Shown: positions 43,701 to 55,204, counted from the stretch's first letter. The stretch: 64,000 nt of DNA from Cycas panzhihuaensis (GCA_023213395.1 CM041465.1:52459741-52523740); one strand, 5' to 3'. The notes: a model not told the origin generated them from the letters alone. Program-made: numbers and translations.

Positions 43701-44930
43701 CTTCCAATATCAAAAATTGATAAGCTTCATTAGTTAAATCTTCAATTATTAAGAAAGGTCATATCCAGTTAGGAGAAAATTTGCATTACTTATCATGTAA
43801 ATATTCTAACTTTAAGTCTTTATTACCAATGGACTTTTTGGTCTAAGCTACCTATCATGTGCAACTTAGACTCTAGGCTTGGATGCCATATTATTTTGTA
43901 AATCCTTTAAATGAGTCTCATCTAATTTCTTAAGTTCCAAGAGATGTGTTTTTCTTTGAAACCACTTGTCAATAAACTCCTTTAACAAGACACGTAAGAA
44001 AGGAATTTCAACCTCTAATGGAAGGATGATTTTGATATCATAAACAAGGCAAAATAGTGTCATACCTATAGCATTCCTAATAGAGGTCTTATAGGCCCAT
44101 AATGCCAAAAATAATTAAGAGTGCCAATCCTTATAAGATGTAGCAATTATTTTAGCTAGAATCTTGGCTAATATCTTATTAAAAGCTTCCACCTAGCCAT
44201 TTGCTTGAGGATGATAAGGGGCAGATAATCTATGAGTGATATGGAACTTACTACATAATTCACTGATATAGGGATTATAAAATGAAGTCCCATTATTAGT
44301 AACAATAATATTCAGTATCCAAACCTACAAATGATGTTGAAATATAAACAAGGGAATAATTTTTCTAGTAGCAGAGACCAATGGGATAGCTTCACTCCAC
44401 TTCATAAAATATTTAGCTTCAGTTAGGATAAATTTATGCCCATTAGATGATGGAAAAATATAACTAATGAGATCAAGACCCCATTAGGAAAAATTTAACC
44501 AATGAGATAAAATTCATTTTTTACGTGGGTTTATGTACCAAAGTTGCATAGGAATGACACGTCTAGCATTTTTGAATATAAGAGTAGGCATCTTTAAACA
44601 GAGTAGGCCAATAATAGCCTATACAAAGAATGCATTAGGCCATTGATTAGCTAGTAAAATACCCATTACATGTTCCTTCATGGGATTCTATTAAGGCAAC
44701 TAATGATTCATCAAGTGATATATACCTTAGCAGGATTCCATTGAAAGAATGCTTATAAAGTATGTCATCAAGTAAAAGGTATTGTTTGGCAGCATCTCAA
44801 ACTTATCTTCTCTTCTTCGAAGTAGTAAGAGAATGGAAAGATTGATCATAAAGATATAATCTAACCTCAACATACCATGGTTTATCAAAAGGGATACCAT
44901 GGATATAGAAGATATGTTTACCTGGGAGGT
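43701..44930 (-). pseudogene. Tat-2 integrase
   Basis: The N-terminal lead-in is readable near 44740-44780 (YLLLDDILYKHSFNGILLR); the zinc site behind it is disrupted. The catalytic core follows on the minus strand: SHWLNFS.WGLDLIS at about 44490, GHKFILTEAKYFMKWSEAIP, then VTNNGTSFYNPYI near 44280, where the catalytic Asp of TDNGT is Asn. YHPQANG then a TAG and VEAFNKIL near 44190-44210 keep the Glu. The C-terminal piece at 43866-44108 reads ALWAYKTSIRNAIG, VYDIKIILPLEVEIP and ends near ASKPRV. There is no chromodomain, as is usual for Tat. Confidence 0.88.
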
Positions 44931-44999
44931 AATCATAATAGGTTGACTAGTAGGATTAGGGAGAGGGGCATCAGCCATGATCTTTAGGATGACCATGTC

Positions 45000-45440
45000 T
45001 TTCTTGGATTTCTGATTAATTACTTACAAATCAAACTATTGAAGTAACAAATACCACTTACCTAATCGACCAATAAGGTTAGACTTAGTAAGCAAATATC
45101 TTATAGGATCTGATTGGATAATGAGGTGGACCCTATTTTTGAGGAGGTAGTGGCACAATTTCTTAGTAGAAAAAAAAAAGGCAAGACACTCTTTTTTAGG
45201 AAAATTATAGTGAAGCTTAGCCACCATGAGGGTCCTACTAATGAAATAGAAAGATTTTTCTTTATCAAAATTGTCCTCTTGTGCTAGGATCCTTACTAAT
45301 GATTCCTTTGTAGCTAAAATGTATAAAATTAATGGTTTGTCAAACCTTGGCAGAGCAAGAACTAGGGATGAAACCAAGACTTACTTCAACTTATCAAAGG
45401 ACTCTTAAACTTGAGGAGTCCATCATAATTCAACATCTTT
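45000..45440 (-). pseudogene. Tat-2 RT-linked RNase H
   Basis: The open piece at 45036-45377 reads LALPRFDKPLILYILATKES, then ILAQEDNFDKEKSFYFISR, YNFPKKECLAFFFSTKKLCHYL and RVHLIIQSDPIRYLL. This is the Ty3/gypsy RNase H that directly follows RT. The first catalytic Asp of the usual L-Y-x-D block is changed (LILYILATKES). FISRTL, KECLA and SDPIRYLL keep the fold's landmarks. Confidence 0.88.
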
Positions 45441-46130
45441 CTTTAAAAGATTGGTGATAGGCATAGCACCTAAGGTGAAACTAGTAATGAAACATCTTAA
45501 GAAACTGAGTATACTTAGAAAAGATTTAATTTACTTTTGGCTCTTAGGGGGAGGTATTTTGACAATTACCTTAATCTTGTTAGGATCAATTATAATCCCA
45601 TCCTAAGAAATAATGTTTCCCAACATCTTTCTTGACATAACAAAAAAAATAAACTTGAAAGGGTTAAGGCATAAACAGTCTTTTTTACACATTTTGAAGA
45701 TCATTCTAAGGTCATGTAGATGATCATATCTCCTACATGAAAGGGCAAGCATATCATCCAAATATACATCAATGATATTACCGATTAAGTCATGGAAAAT
45801 ATAGACCATAGCTCTTTAACATATTGCACCATCATTCTTTAATCTAAATGGAATGACTTTATAAATGAAGGTGCCCTAAGGAGTGGTGAAAGTAGTCTTG
45901 TGACAGTCACAAGGTATGATAGAATTTTTATTATATCCTAAAAATCCATCCATAAGGGATATTACCTCAAAACTAGCAGTTTACTCCCAAATCTAGTTAA
46001 GAAAAGGGAAAGAAATTATCCTTAGGACATACATCATTAATGTCATGAAAGTCAATGCAAATTTAAATTAACTCATTCTTCTTTACTACAGGAACTATGT
46101 TAGAAACCCATTAAGAATAATCAACACTCT
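45441..46130 (-). pseudogene. Tat-2 reverse transcriptase
   Basis: The frame starts near VVKKNELI.ICIDFHDIND (about 46090). The F-P-x-P block PFPNLI comes next, then ISLMDGFLGYNKNSI (the catalytic Asp of the usual x-D-x-x-x-G-Y is kept), KTTFTTP.GTFIYKVIPFRLKN, and VYLDDMLAL near 45750-45770, with both Asp of the YxDD box intact. KCLCLNPFKF-type text and an LGNIIS end follow. The longest open piece is 45603-45809. Stops are TAG or TAA at Trp, Gln and Arg positions. Confidence 0.9.
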
Positions 46131-47480
46131 CAATGAATCCATCTCCTAATAGCTTCTCTACATCCTATTTAATGGAAAGGGAGAGGGATGGGTGGATAGA
46201 GTACTATTTTTGATGCTTAGGTTTTATGCTAGGAATTATTGTAATATTATGTTCAATGACTTAGGAGTTAAGGCCACTCATAATTTTATAGTCTCATGCA
46301 AAAACTAAGTAGAACTCATGAAAGAGATCCTTAAACTGAGCGATCTCTTAGGGAGTACAACTAGCTCCCAACTTGATAATTCTAGGAACATCCTTTATCT
46401 CTAAATCTATATCAATGGTTTATTCCATAAGCATCGTATTTCCTTCTTCAAAATAAGGAGGGGTAGGTTCTATTAAAGAAATAGACTCTTGGGGTTGAGA
46501 ATGATTAACTATAACTTTTCAAAAACCTATCTTATGATGTCCATCAGGCAAACTAGGAGATGAACCTACTAGATGATCTACGATCACCTCATCATTTTTA
46601 AAATGGTCCAAATAGAAGAGATTGAGGAGAAGAGAGGTGTGAAATGTCAAAGAGGACCAACCAAAGAGTTTGGATAAGTGGGAACAAACTCCATAATTGA
46701 AGAAACATGAGAAAAGAAAATGGGCCTATCAACGAACTCCTAAATTGAAGTAAAAGCTCAGTTAAACTCTTGATAATTCACACCATAATCATGGTTAGAC
46801 TAAGATATCAAGATGAGAAAAGATAGAGAAGGATCCACATGAGGATAGAAAGGGAAAGAAATAATGGAGATGGAATTAACTTCTCATACTCTAGTAGATG
46901 TGTCATGACTATTTTGGCTTGTATCAAGTGAATCGATATCTTCACCCCCTAATTCTAAGTCTAGGTGTCGATGTAATAACATCTTCCTCTCATGTCTATT
47001 CAACCATGTCTTAAAGAAAGAGGAATAAGAGAAAGATGATGGAGCATCAACATGTGAATCATGTGCAACTAAAATTGAAGAAGTAGTAACTGAAAGAGTG
47101 GTAATGGGAGGAACCATTATATTTACCCCTAAAGGTAAGTAGAAAACCTATGAGAAATAAGCCTAAATAGGAGGGAAGGTACTTGTGCTAATAGGCCTAG
47201 CTAGGGGTGGGCCTCTATGAGATACAATAGAGCGAGAAGCTACTTCTTCATTAGAAATAATAAAAAAGGGAATTAAAGAGCAATCAATCGAGTCCAAGGC
47301 AAAAGGAATAAATGGGGAGCTTGATGATAAAGGAACAATTTCAACTAAATCCACATCCTTTACTTCTAGTTGGGTAAAAGAGGCTTCAATAGCAAAGTAT
47401 TGACCTAGACCAAACAATTGAAAGAAGTACTTTATGGAGTTCAAGGATTCACTAGGTTCTAGAAAAGTCTCAATAAGAGG
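46131..47480 (-). pseudogene. Tat-2 protease-RT linker
   Basis: This is a long, Ser/Pro/Glu-rich connecting part between protease and RT. Open pieces are 46884-47117 (MVPPITTLSVTTSSILV, HERKMLLHRHLDLELGGED) and 47163-47444 (SIKYFFQLFGLGQYFAIE). It corresponds in position to the linker of other Tat polyproteins. I recognise no catalytic motif. Confidence 0.6.
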
Positions 47481-47990
47481 AGTTGATTACTTAATGGGTT
47501 TTATCTTTTACTTGATAATTTTTAATTGTCTCTCATGGATGAAGCTAAGTTCATCAAAGAGGGAGGAAAAATCCACTAACGTTTGGGTGATATATGGTCT
47601 ACCCAAAAGAACGTTATATTCTAAGTCCAAATTGATAATGGTAAGCTCAGTAAGAACCATATTTCCTTCTAACATAAGAGGAAGAGTGACTTGACTTAAG
47701 GGCACCTTCTAATTCTTATCATACCCTTAGCAAATCCACTCATATATATCAAAAATAGAAATCTCCAAATCCTCAACAAGATGAAGAGAGATTACATTGA
47801 TAGATGATCCCTTATTAATAATAACTCACTTGATATTAATATTGTCCTTCACAATCTCAGTGTAAAATGGGGGTATTCCATTCGATGTATGGGTGGAATG
47901 ACTAGACAAGGTAACTAGATCAAAAGAGAGAATAGAAGTGGGTGAAGAAACTACTGCAGGAACTCCCAATGCATCAAATAAAAGTTGACA
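47481..47990 (-). pseudogene. Tat-2 aspartic protease
   Basis: On the minus strand the active-site block reads VIINKGSSINVISLHLVEDL near 47790-47840, with Asn in place of the catalytic Asp (expected D-K-G-S-S). The flap and C-terminal block follows as LTIINLDLEYNVLLGRPYI at about 47600. The DxGSS form instead of DTG is shared with Tat-1 (DNGSS) and fits the Tat group. The enzyme would be inactive. Confidence 0.85.
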
Positions 47991-49920
47991 TTACTTAGGG
48001 AAACACTTCATCAAATTAATAACTGATATGCTTGCTAGAATGGTATTTAATTCTTTTACCAAGGAGAAAGATCCATCCTTTAAACTAGAGGAAATGGACC
48101 TAAACCTAATGGGATCGGGGGGTACTAGAGGTAAAGAGTTAGAATTCCTCACCATCAAATCATTAGATGATTTAGATGGACATGCACTCTTTGTGGTCTC
48201 TACTATGTTTATAGTTCTTTTGGTATTATCACCTTTAGGAGGTAGACGTGATTGATTGTTAATTCTTTTTGTTGGAGCATTCAAGGGAGTGGTAGTCTTC
48301 TTTGATGAACTAGAACTTGAAGGTTCACCTTCATTATCTTGCTACTCCTACTTTTCTTTATCTTTATCTTCTTTACTTATTTTCTCATTATATTGAGGCA
48401 ATGGATCCTTATGGATCATTTGGTCTTGAGATGACTTAAAGGAGTGGTTTGGTTGGGCATTTATATTTTGAGTTATATTTTAAATGGTATGATACTCACT
48501 TCTATCATGTGCATCAGCTTGATGGTGTGAGCACAATTTTGACTTTCTAAAGGGAGGAGGAGGAGCTTACTTCTTCCTTCCTTTAATAATATTAATGACT
48601 TTGGTCTCTTAGGAAGGATGGCTCTAAGAAGGGACATCAATACATAATTTAGTATTAATCATACATTTTAATGATCCGATAGAAGAGGTCAGATGATCAT
48701 AAGTAGGTTCAGGATGGGAAGCCTTTGTAGTTTGAACTGTTTCTTTAGAAGGCATAGGTTTCCCATCCTTCTTGATACCTTCTTAAATTTTAAATATTTC
48801 TAGAGCTAAATAATGATCAACCATTTCTTCATATATTTGAGGGCCTAGTTTTAGAACTTCTAACTGTACGTGGTGCCTCAATGTATTAGTAAACAAATCA
48901 AATAGTAAGTTAAGATCAAGATATAAGTGAAAGGCATGTACTTGGGCTTGAAATCTCTTAACAAAGTCCCTCGAGGTCTAATCATTATTCTTCTTAATAG
49001 CTAATGAAGATTTAATGCTTGAATTAAATGGTCTTGCTACATCAAAATAGTTGATAAACAAGTTAACTATTTGTTGGAACAAGGGAATAGAGGCTGAGGA
49101 GAGGCAATAAAACCTCTTCAAGGCATCACCTTGAAGTAATTAAGGAATAGGTATATCATGACATAATCATATGGTATGAAATCCATGCAAACAAGTTCAA
49201 ATGCATGTATGTAGGAAGTAAGATCCTAAGAAGAGTCACCAAAAAATTTAGGCAACTAGGGAAGGAAAGGAGGCATAGGTGATAGAAGGATATCACATGG
49301 GAACTAAGACTTCATATAGTTGAGAAAAGGCCTCTTTCGCCTCAATGTGGTAGAACATTGAGGTAAGGAAGATGGATGTAGATTAGATGAATGGATATGT
49401 TGTTGTAACTATTATTGTGGTTGTGGTTGTAAAGCATTGTGAGACAGAAGAGTAGAAGAGGGGTTAAACCATGTTGTAGGATTAACGACAGAGTTAGTTT
49501 GAGGTATGGGATGTTGCACAAAAATAGGATTGAAAGTGGTAAGAGGATTAGCTTTTAGAGTAGGTCTAATAATATGTGAGGAAGAAGTAAGATCATAAAC
49601 TCTCAAGGATTGTAACTAACTTACTGGAGCATGAGGATGAATGGAATAAGCATAAGAAATAATACTGTAAAAAGGGAACCTGTTAGACACCCTAGGAGAT
49701 GGTGGGCGAGGTCTAACACAATAGGATGAAATCATATATAAGGTGAGAGGAGGTAATTTAGTGGTAGAAGGAATAACATGAGAATGTGAAACTCTAGTGG
49801 TGTAAGAATGGATAGGTCACAAACTAGACAAAGTTATAACCACTTGACTAAAAGTGGGTATATGAGGGGCACTAGGGTTGCCATGAATAGAAACGGTAGT
49901 GGTTTCTCCATGAGTAGAGG
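47991..49920 (-). pseudogene. Tat-2 gag, C-terminal two thirds
   Basis: Read downwards from 49920, a Ser/Thr/Pro-rich part (PSTHGETTTVSIHGN, then the open piece 49412-49606) leads into the capsid core: FGDSS.DLTSYIHAFELVC and MDFIPYDYVMIYLFLN at about 49150-49250, SRDFVKRFQAQVHAFHLY near 48950, then LFTNTLRHHVQLEVLKLG and HYLALEIFKI near 48800. A Lys/Ser-rich tail with a SHHQADAHD zinc-like trace (about 48510) and the open piece at 47991-48284 complete it. The core matches the Tat-1 gag plan (Y..F...C.D, F..LP..SI..F, F...F....F). Confidence 0.82.
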
Positions 49921-49991
49921 GTACATGTAACAAACCATTACACCAAAACCTTGAGGTGTTAGTGAAAACCACCTAAGTGTGTAACATTACC

Positions 49992-50108
49992 TCCCCCCCA
50001 GGTCGAATGGGCTAGCCTCACTTATCCCCACTTTCACCAGCATTTGTGTGACATAAACACTGGTGAAAGTGGGGCTAGGCGAGGCTAGCCTGTTCAATCC
50101 AGGGGAGA
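49992..50108. repeat. Long inverted repeat (hairpin), arms about 49 bp
   Basis: The left arm 49992-50040 (ending ccccactttcaccag) and right arm 50060-50108 (beginning ctggtgaaagtgggg) are nearly perfect reverse complements around a 19-base spacer. The inner 31 bp pair with about four mismatches, the outer part with a few more. The arms are much richer in G+C than the surroundings. Confidence 0.9.
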
Positions 50109-50188
50109 TGGCATTTTGTACATCGGCGATATTTGGTACATCACCCTACTACCCCCATAAGTGAAATTGCCCCTATGGGATTTGAACC

Positions 50189-50211
50189 TGGGTCTTGGCT
50201 TTGACACCACT
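50189..50211 (-). other. PBS-like site facing left beside the middle LTR
   Basis: The minus strand reads AGTGGTGTCAAAGCCAAGACC next to the LTR end GTTCATTACA. TGGTGTCAAAGCC is the tRNA-Met site with two changes. Further on comes a GGTTCAAATCCC motif often seen after the PBS of small plant LTR elements. Confidence 0.5.
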
Positions 50212-50421
50212 TGTAATGAACTATTATACCAAAACCCCAAGGTGTTAGTAAAGACCACCTAAGTGTGTAACATTACCATATAAGTGGGATCATCATGATA
50301 TATTTTGTAATCTTATATTAATAAATGTTCTTTAGAACTTCATCTTCTTCTTTATATTTTGTCTATCATTTTCTATTTCTATTTCGCTATGTTGAATGGT
50401 AACAGGAAAAGGTTCATTACA
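50212..50421 (+). repeat. Complete LTR of the compact element
   Basis: This 210-bp LTR begins TGTAATGAAC and ends GTTCATTACA, a perfect 10-bp inverted pair. An AT-rich TATATTAATAAAT stretch near 50312 could be a promoter box. Confidence 0.82.
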
Positions 50422-50422
50422 A

Positions 50423-50435
50423 TCGGTATCAGAGC
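50423..50435 (+). other. PBS of the compact element
   Basis: TCGGTATCAGAGC differs from the tRNA-Met site TGGTATCAGAGC at one base and lies just after the LTR. Confidence 0.8.
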
Positions 50436-51959
50436 AACGATCTTAGAGGTGTCATAAGGGGTTTGAGAGCATATTTGAGAGAATAAACATTGAAAATCCT
50501 GAAAAGTAATGGTGAATTTAAGATGAAATGGACCATTCTATGAATTTTGAGTGGTTTCACTATAGATTTTGGGGTGGAAGTGCAAAAATTATAGAAAAAT
50601 TAATTTCATCCTACTTTTTTTTTAGTCACCATATTTCTAGGATAAATCTACAACCTCAACTTCCAAGAGCCATAGCGTTCACTACAGGTATCCAAATGAT
50701 CTCAAACATTTTTTGATTCTATGTGTTTTTTAATTTACTTTACAATGGAAGAAGTTTAAGGCTAATTAGAGTTCATAATAGAAAGTTATTAATATTTTAT
50801 CAGTAGGTACTATTGTAGCCCATAAAAACTCTAACAATGAAATTCTTGAAAGGGGCATAACTTTTAATCTAGATATTAGAATTCAATTTTATTTGAACTA
50901 TTGGAATCATATTTTAGAGGTTGTCATTTCATCCATATTTTATATATTTTTAAGCTATATATTTTTTAGGAATAAATTTTTAGAATTTAAGGGTTTCATA
51001 TTATAATTTTCTTGGCCACAAAACCATTGCTCTTGAGGCCTAATATTTTTTGTATCAAAATTAAGGGATAACAAGCTATAGACACCTCTAATCTCTCTTA
51101 CATCCACATTATCATGGCTACAAAAAGGCCCACATTATGCATATTTAATAGAGATGGGAACCTTTCCATAAATGATTAGGCTACAGATATACATGTATCA
51201 ACGAGAGGCTTACAGTTGGTTTAAGGAGTGGTATAGATCTGGTTCATTAAATTCACTTTCCTAGCTAATATTAGGTATGTATGGAAAATATAATGATTCT
51301 TGGTGGTAAGAAATATAAAGCCATGAGCAAGACAAATAAGAAGCTTATCAAATTCTTGAGAAGTGTAAGTAAAAGTTAGGATAAAGAATCCTTCCCACTC
51401 CACAAAGTCAAGAAGAAAGAAAAGATGATGATGGAGAAAAGAAATAGCAAGAGTAAGTAACAAAAGTTATTTTCCACCCCACACCACTAGTTGCACCCAA
51501 GGACAAGGAAGAAAAGACATCACTAATGGTTGAAAAATAAGCTAAAGTGCAACCATATTGGAATCCACATTATCAAGAGGCATAGTGCAATAAAACTTAT
51601 CAAGCAAGGCATTCATCTGCTACAAACACTAGGCAAGCACAACATTTGAGCTTATGGTTTCAACATTACAAATATCCAGAGTATATTAAAGGATATTTAG
51701 GGTGTGTCAAGATCAACTTGAGATGGATAAATCCCCATTCCATGTACAACTTTGTTACCAACATTTGTAAGATCTATCGATTGAAGAATAATAATAAGAG
51801 ATGGTCATATGCATCATTAAATCAGGATGCTTCAAAGGCAAAGCATTTTAGGGGGGGGGGAGGTTATGATCCTCCACCATATGAGGTTACTCTTATTGTA
51901 ATTATCCTACATGCATAAGTCTAAGAGATGGGCAGTCTTAATAGCCCCATATATATGTA
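50436..51959 (+). other. Internal region of the compact element
   Basis: There are no gag, protease, RT or integrase motifs. The open frame at 51646-51918 (MSLWFQHYKYPEYIKGYLG) is unrecognised. A G-run of ten bases at about 51852-51861 may be the PPT, although it lies about 100 bp before the last LTR copy. Confidence 0.6.
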
Positions 51960-52109
51960 TGTAATGTATAAGTGGGATCATCATGATGTATTTTGTAATT
52001 TTATATTAGTGAATGTTCTTTGGAACTTCATCTTCTTGTTTATCTTGTGTCTATTATTTTCTATTTCTATTTCTCTATATTGAATGGTAACAAGAATATG
52101 TTCATTACA
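51960..52109 (+). repeat. 3' LTR of the compact element, internally deleted
   Basis: TGTAATG is followed directly by TATAAGTGGGATCATC, skipping about 60 bp relative to the 50212 copy. The end GTTCATTACA is intact, and the TSD GTACA follows. Confidence 0.85.
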
Positions 52110-52713
52110 GTACAACATGAGGAGAGTGAATCTAAACATGATGCTTAAGAGGAGAATGGTGAGTTTGCGAATGAGTTGCCCTATAATCATCTATTTCCTC
52201 CAAAGGAGGGGAATGGGATCGTGATGAAGGTCTAATTGAAGGAGGGTGAGAAGGCTAAATGACATCAGGTGGAGGCTCAAATTCTATTGACTCATAATCC
52301 TCACTCAAAAGATCAATATGAAAATGCTATGGTAGGGATGGATGAGTCTCTAGGTAAAATGGATCTTGGCAACTGGGTATATGTAGTGGAGTAGGAATCA
52401 TCATTAGAACTAGCTCAAAGAAGGATGAATGTGGTTAGTCAGAAGGTGATTCTTCTTCTGCAAAATAAGGATCTATAAAAGAAGGGTTACTAAGGTATTG
52501 AGAAGGTTCAAGATATCCTTCTTCCATATGAATGATGTATAATTGAGTTAAATCCTCGAGAGGATAAACATAAGTGTCTTGCACTTGAAGTTATAAAGAT
52601 TCAACATAAGATGATGAGACTTCATGACCAAAGTAAGAAGGGTTCACTTGAGAATCCGGTAGAAGCCATTGGAGTCTTAAGTAATGCCTAAGAGTAGGTG
52701 TTATAGTTTCCAT
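52110..52713 (-). pseudogene. Tat-2 gag, N-terminal part
   Basis: The likely start is the minus-strand ATG at 52711-52713, 25 bases from the PBS. It reads METITPTLRHYLRLQWLLPD, SQVNPSYFGHEVSSSYVE, DTYVYPLEDLTQLYIIHM, then Ser/Pro/His-rich sequence up to the insertion. The frame resumes at 49920. Stops are few (mostly TAA/TAG at Gln or Trp positions). A low-complexity head ahead of the capsid core is also seen in Tat-1. Confidence 0.75.
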
Positions 52714-52737
52714 CACTTTAAAAGAAAATAAATGGTA

Positions 52738-52757
52738 GTTCCCCAGTATAGTTGCTA
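52738..52757 (-). other. PBS of Tat-2 (Tat/Ogre type, decayed)
   Basis: The minus strand reads TAGCAACTATACTGGGGAAC. It resembles the Tat-1 site TGGCGATCATACTGGGGAC, with G-to-A changes at the start, and lies six bases from the LTR end at 52764. Confidence 0.65.
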
Positions 52758-52763
52758 TAAAGA

Positions 52764-55199
52764 TGTTGTATTCTTAGGAGGACCTAATCTAAATATCCCT
52801 CAATTGTTAAGGTATTATCTTTGTTTCAATTAAAATTAGAAGATATAGAGTTCAAGAAGACCTAAGTGATCACCTTTGCCTAACTTCTGATAAAGAGTCT
52901 TTGCTTAGTTATGACATCTAATAAAGTGTGGATGTAGAATGTGATGAAAGGCATGGATGTGAAAGAGGGGTAATAGAATCTGCTAACCTATAGAACTGGG
53001 TAAAGGAGTTCTAGTTTTAGAACTACTCTAATAACATTTCAATATCCTTCCTAGGGACTCATATCCTTTGATCTTTTTAACTTTTTAGATTTTACTCTAA
53101 TGTAGGAAAGGGTAAGTGAATGGAAGAATTATTTTCCTTGTTTAGTTCCTTTTTCTTGTTTATGATCGCTTTGTCTTTCTTTTGATTTGGTTCTTTTCTT
53201 TTCTTTTTTTGTTTATTTTGTGTTTCCTTATTATTATTATTATTATTATTTTTTAACAAAACAAAATAAAGAAAACACAATAAATCTAGTCAATCAATGA
53301 AACTAAAAGGCCTAATCTATGTTTTAATCAATAATCTAAAGGAAATAAGCTAGAAGTAGATGCATGTAATGTGTTTTTATGTCCTTTTTCCTTTTGGTTT
53401 CAAAGATGAAAGATATAAATGCAAATATAAAATTATCTTTCTACAAGAAAATGCATACTTTGTAGTAAAAGGAATGACACAACCAAGAAGTATAACATGT
53501 TATATGATTGTTCGTGCAAGTTCTCCAAACAAAGCAATGACATGCAATGCTATTTAGAAGATATCACCTTACATACTTTGAATAAATAATGTATAATATA
53601 AAAAAGGAAGAGATTTCAAAAATATGTTATTGATATTTTTAAATTATTTTTTAAACCTAAGAGATCATATGCAAACCACAAATTTGAAACACAACTCTTG
53701 TATAAGATATTAGCTTTAAAGATTTTATCACAGTTGGAGTAAGAAAGACTCCAAGAGGATCCTTAAACTTTTAACAAGCTAAAAAATCAAATATGCATTT
53801 ATTATTCATCACTTTGAACTTTTCTTTTAAAGGGAGAAGAAGTAAACTTAAAAGTGAAATCAAGTAAACCACAAAACTATAAGATTAAAACTTCTTTTCT
53901 ATTACATAAGACACCTTAGAATGGCAATTTTCCTTTTAGCTAATCAATCTTTTCAAATGATTTTTTTTAAAACAAATTAAGGAAGAGTAATAACAAATTA
54001 AAAAAAAAGGCTAAACCATAGCCAAATAATACTAAAAGGAGTGGAAAATTACTTGAAATACAAACTACTATATAAGAATAAGAAGGGGAAGCTAGATAAA
54101 CGGTGGAGAGATGACCATGCTCCACCCTAGTCTAACCCTTACAAACCCCAAAAAGGCTAGCCTTTTAGCAAGTATTTCAAAGCCCAAAATGAATACAAAA
54201 CCAATGCAATAATTATTTAAAGAAAATAGTAATTTCTAAGTAAAAACAACCTTCTAAATACTGTGAGATGAGCTAGAAACTAAATAGAAAATACCTTACC
54301 CATTTAGAAGAAGTTTAAAGCTAGAAATTTTGAGAAAAATACCTAAAAATAAAGGTTAGACAATCAATATTTGAATATCAATAGAGCACAAAGTCACAGC
54401 ATCAGAATTCTTGATTTCACCCATAAGCTTCTTTAAAATCTAAGTTTTAATCACAATAGTAGCAATCTTTAAAATCTCTAAGAAGCTAAGAAAATCCACC
54501 AAAAAAATCAACCCCAAAACTAAAAAACTCACAAAATTCAATTACAAATTGTAGTCATCATTCCTAGGCATTGAAAAGATAAGATTTCACTAAATCTAGG
54601 CAGCAACATATAAAATTATGGTGTGTTGGCTAAGTTTTACATGCATGATAGTAAAAAATGTAACTGATCATATTTTTGGATATACAAAAATGTGACTTTA
54701 TTCTGAAAATATGACTGGATACGTTTTTGGCAGTGTCACAAATGTGGAAGTAAAAATTTAACTTTAAAAAGTAAAAAAAATGACTTTTAAATATGAATTG
54801 AAGTATAAATAACTTTATAAATGAGTAAATAAGCTCAAAACAAGGTAAAAATGCTAAATACAAGCCCAAAAAATGATAAAAAATAACAAAGATTTGGGTG
54901 GAATTAAGAATAAAATGTAAAAATAACAAGCTTTAAAGGAGGAATTAGGTAAAATTGATCATGAAGAAAAATGTTTAGTGCCATAGTCTCAGTCATTGGT
55001 AGATGATGGTAAAAATATAGATTACATCATCATTCATCATAAATCGTTAAACAAAATTCATATATTCTTTCATCAAAGTATGGTCTAATTCATGATCAAA
55101 TAAATCCATCATTCATTTTTTATGAAACCATCTAATAAACATGTCAAAACTTATAAATACAAACCAAATATAAATCAAAAGCTAGGTTTTGGTAAAACA
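52764..55199 (-). repeat. 5' LTR of Tat-2
   Basis: This LTR is 2,436 bp and uninterrupted. It starts TGTTGTATTCTTAGG and ends TTTGGTAAAACA on the plus strand. It aligns throughout with 16368-18594 plus 29929-30118 and with the reverse complement of 836-2701. The following ACCTT (55200-55204) equals the TSD at 16363-16367. Contained open frames (53092-53280, 53360-53557, 54630-54929) have no coding content. Confidence 0.93.
53228..53250. repeat. (TTA)n microsatellite in the Tat-2 5' LTR
   Basis: About seven TTA units are followed by a T-run. The equivalent place in the left LTR (about 16820) has only a T-run, so this expanded after insertion. Confidence 0.85.
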
Positions 55200-55204
55200 A
55201 CCTT

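Larger units (their letters stand above)
49926..52109 (+). mobile_element. Compact LTR element inside Tat-2 gag, TSD GTACA
   Basis: GTACA occurs at 49921-49925 and 52110-52114, so 49926-52109 is one insertion. Three copies of its LTR or LTR part are present: 49926-49991 (first 66 bp), 50212-50421 (210 bp, complete, ends TGTAATGAAC/GTTCATTACA in perfect inversion) and 51960-52109 (150 bp, with about 60 bp missing). A PBS follows the middle LTR at 50423. The internal region holds no recognisable gag or pol. Between the first and second LTR copies is a 220-bp segment with a long hairpin and a minus-strand PBS-like site. The order of events is unclear. Confidence 0.75.
16368..55199 (-). mobile_element. 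Tat-2: giant Tat/Ogre-like Ty3/gypsy element, TSD ACCTT
   Basis: The two LTRs are 38 kb apart but are flanked by the same five bases, ACCTT, at 16363-16367 and 55200-55204, so they are ends of one insertion. Removing Tat-1, copia-2, the compact element and their TSD copies leaves about 17.7 kb: LTRs of about 2.42 and 2.44 kb and an internal region of about 12.9 kb. On the minus strand the order is LTR, tRNA-Arg-type PBS, gag, protease, RT, RNase H, integrase, a second RNase H-like domain, an antisense frame, tandem arrays, PPT, LTR. The long gag, the PBS type and the size point to the Tat lineage. All genes are broken. Confidence 0.9.
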
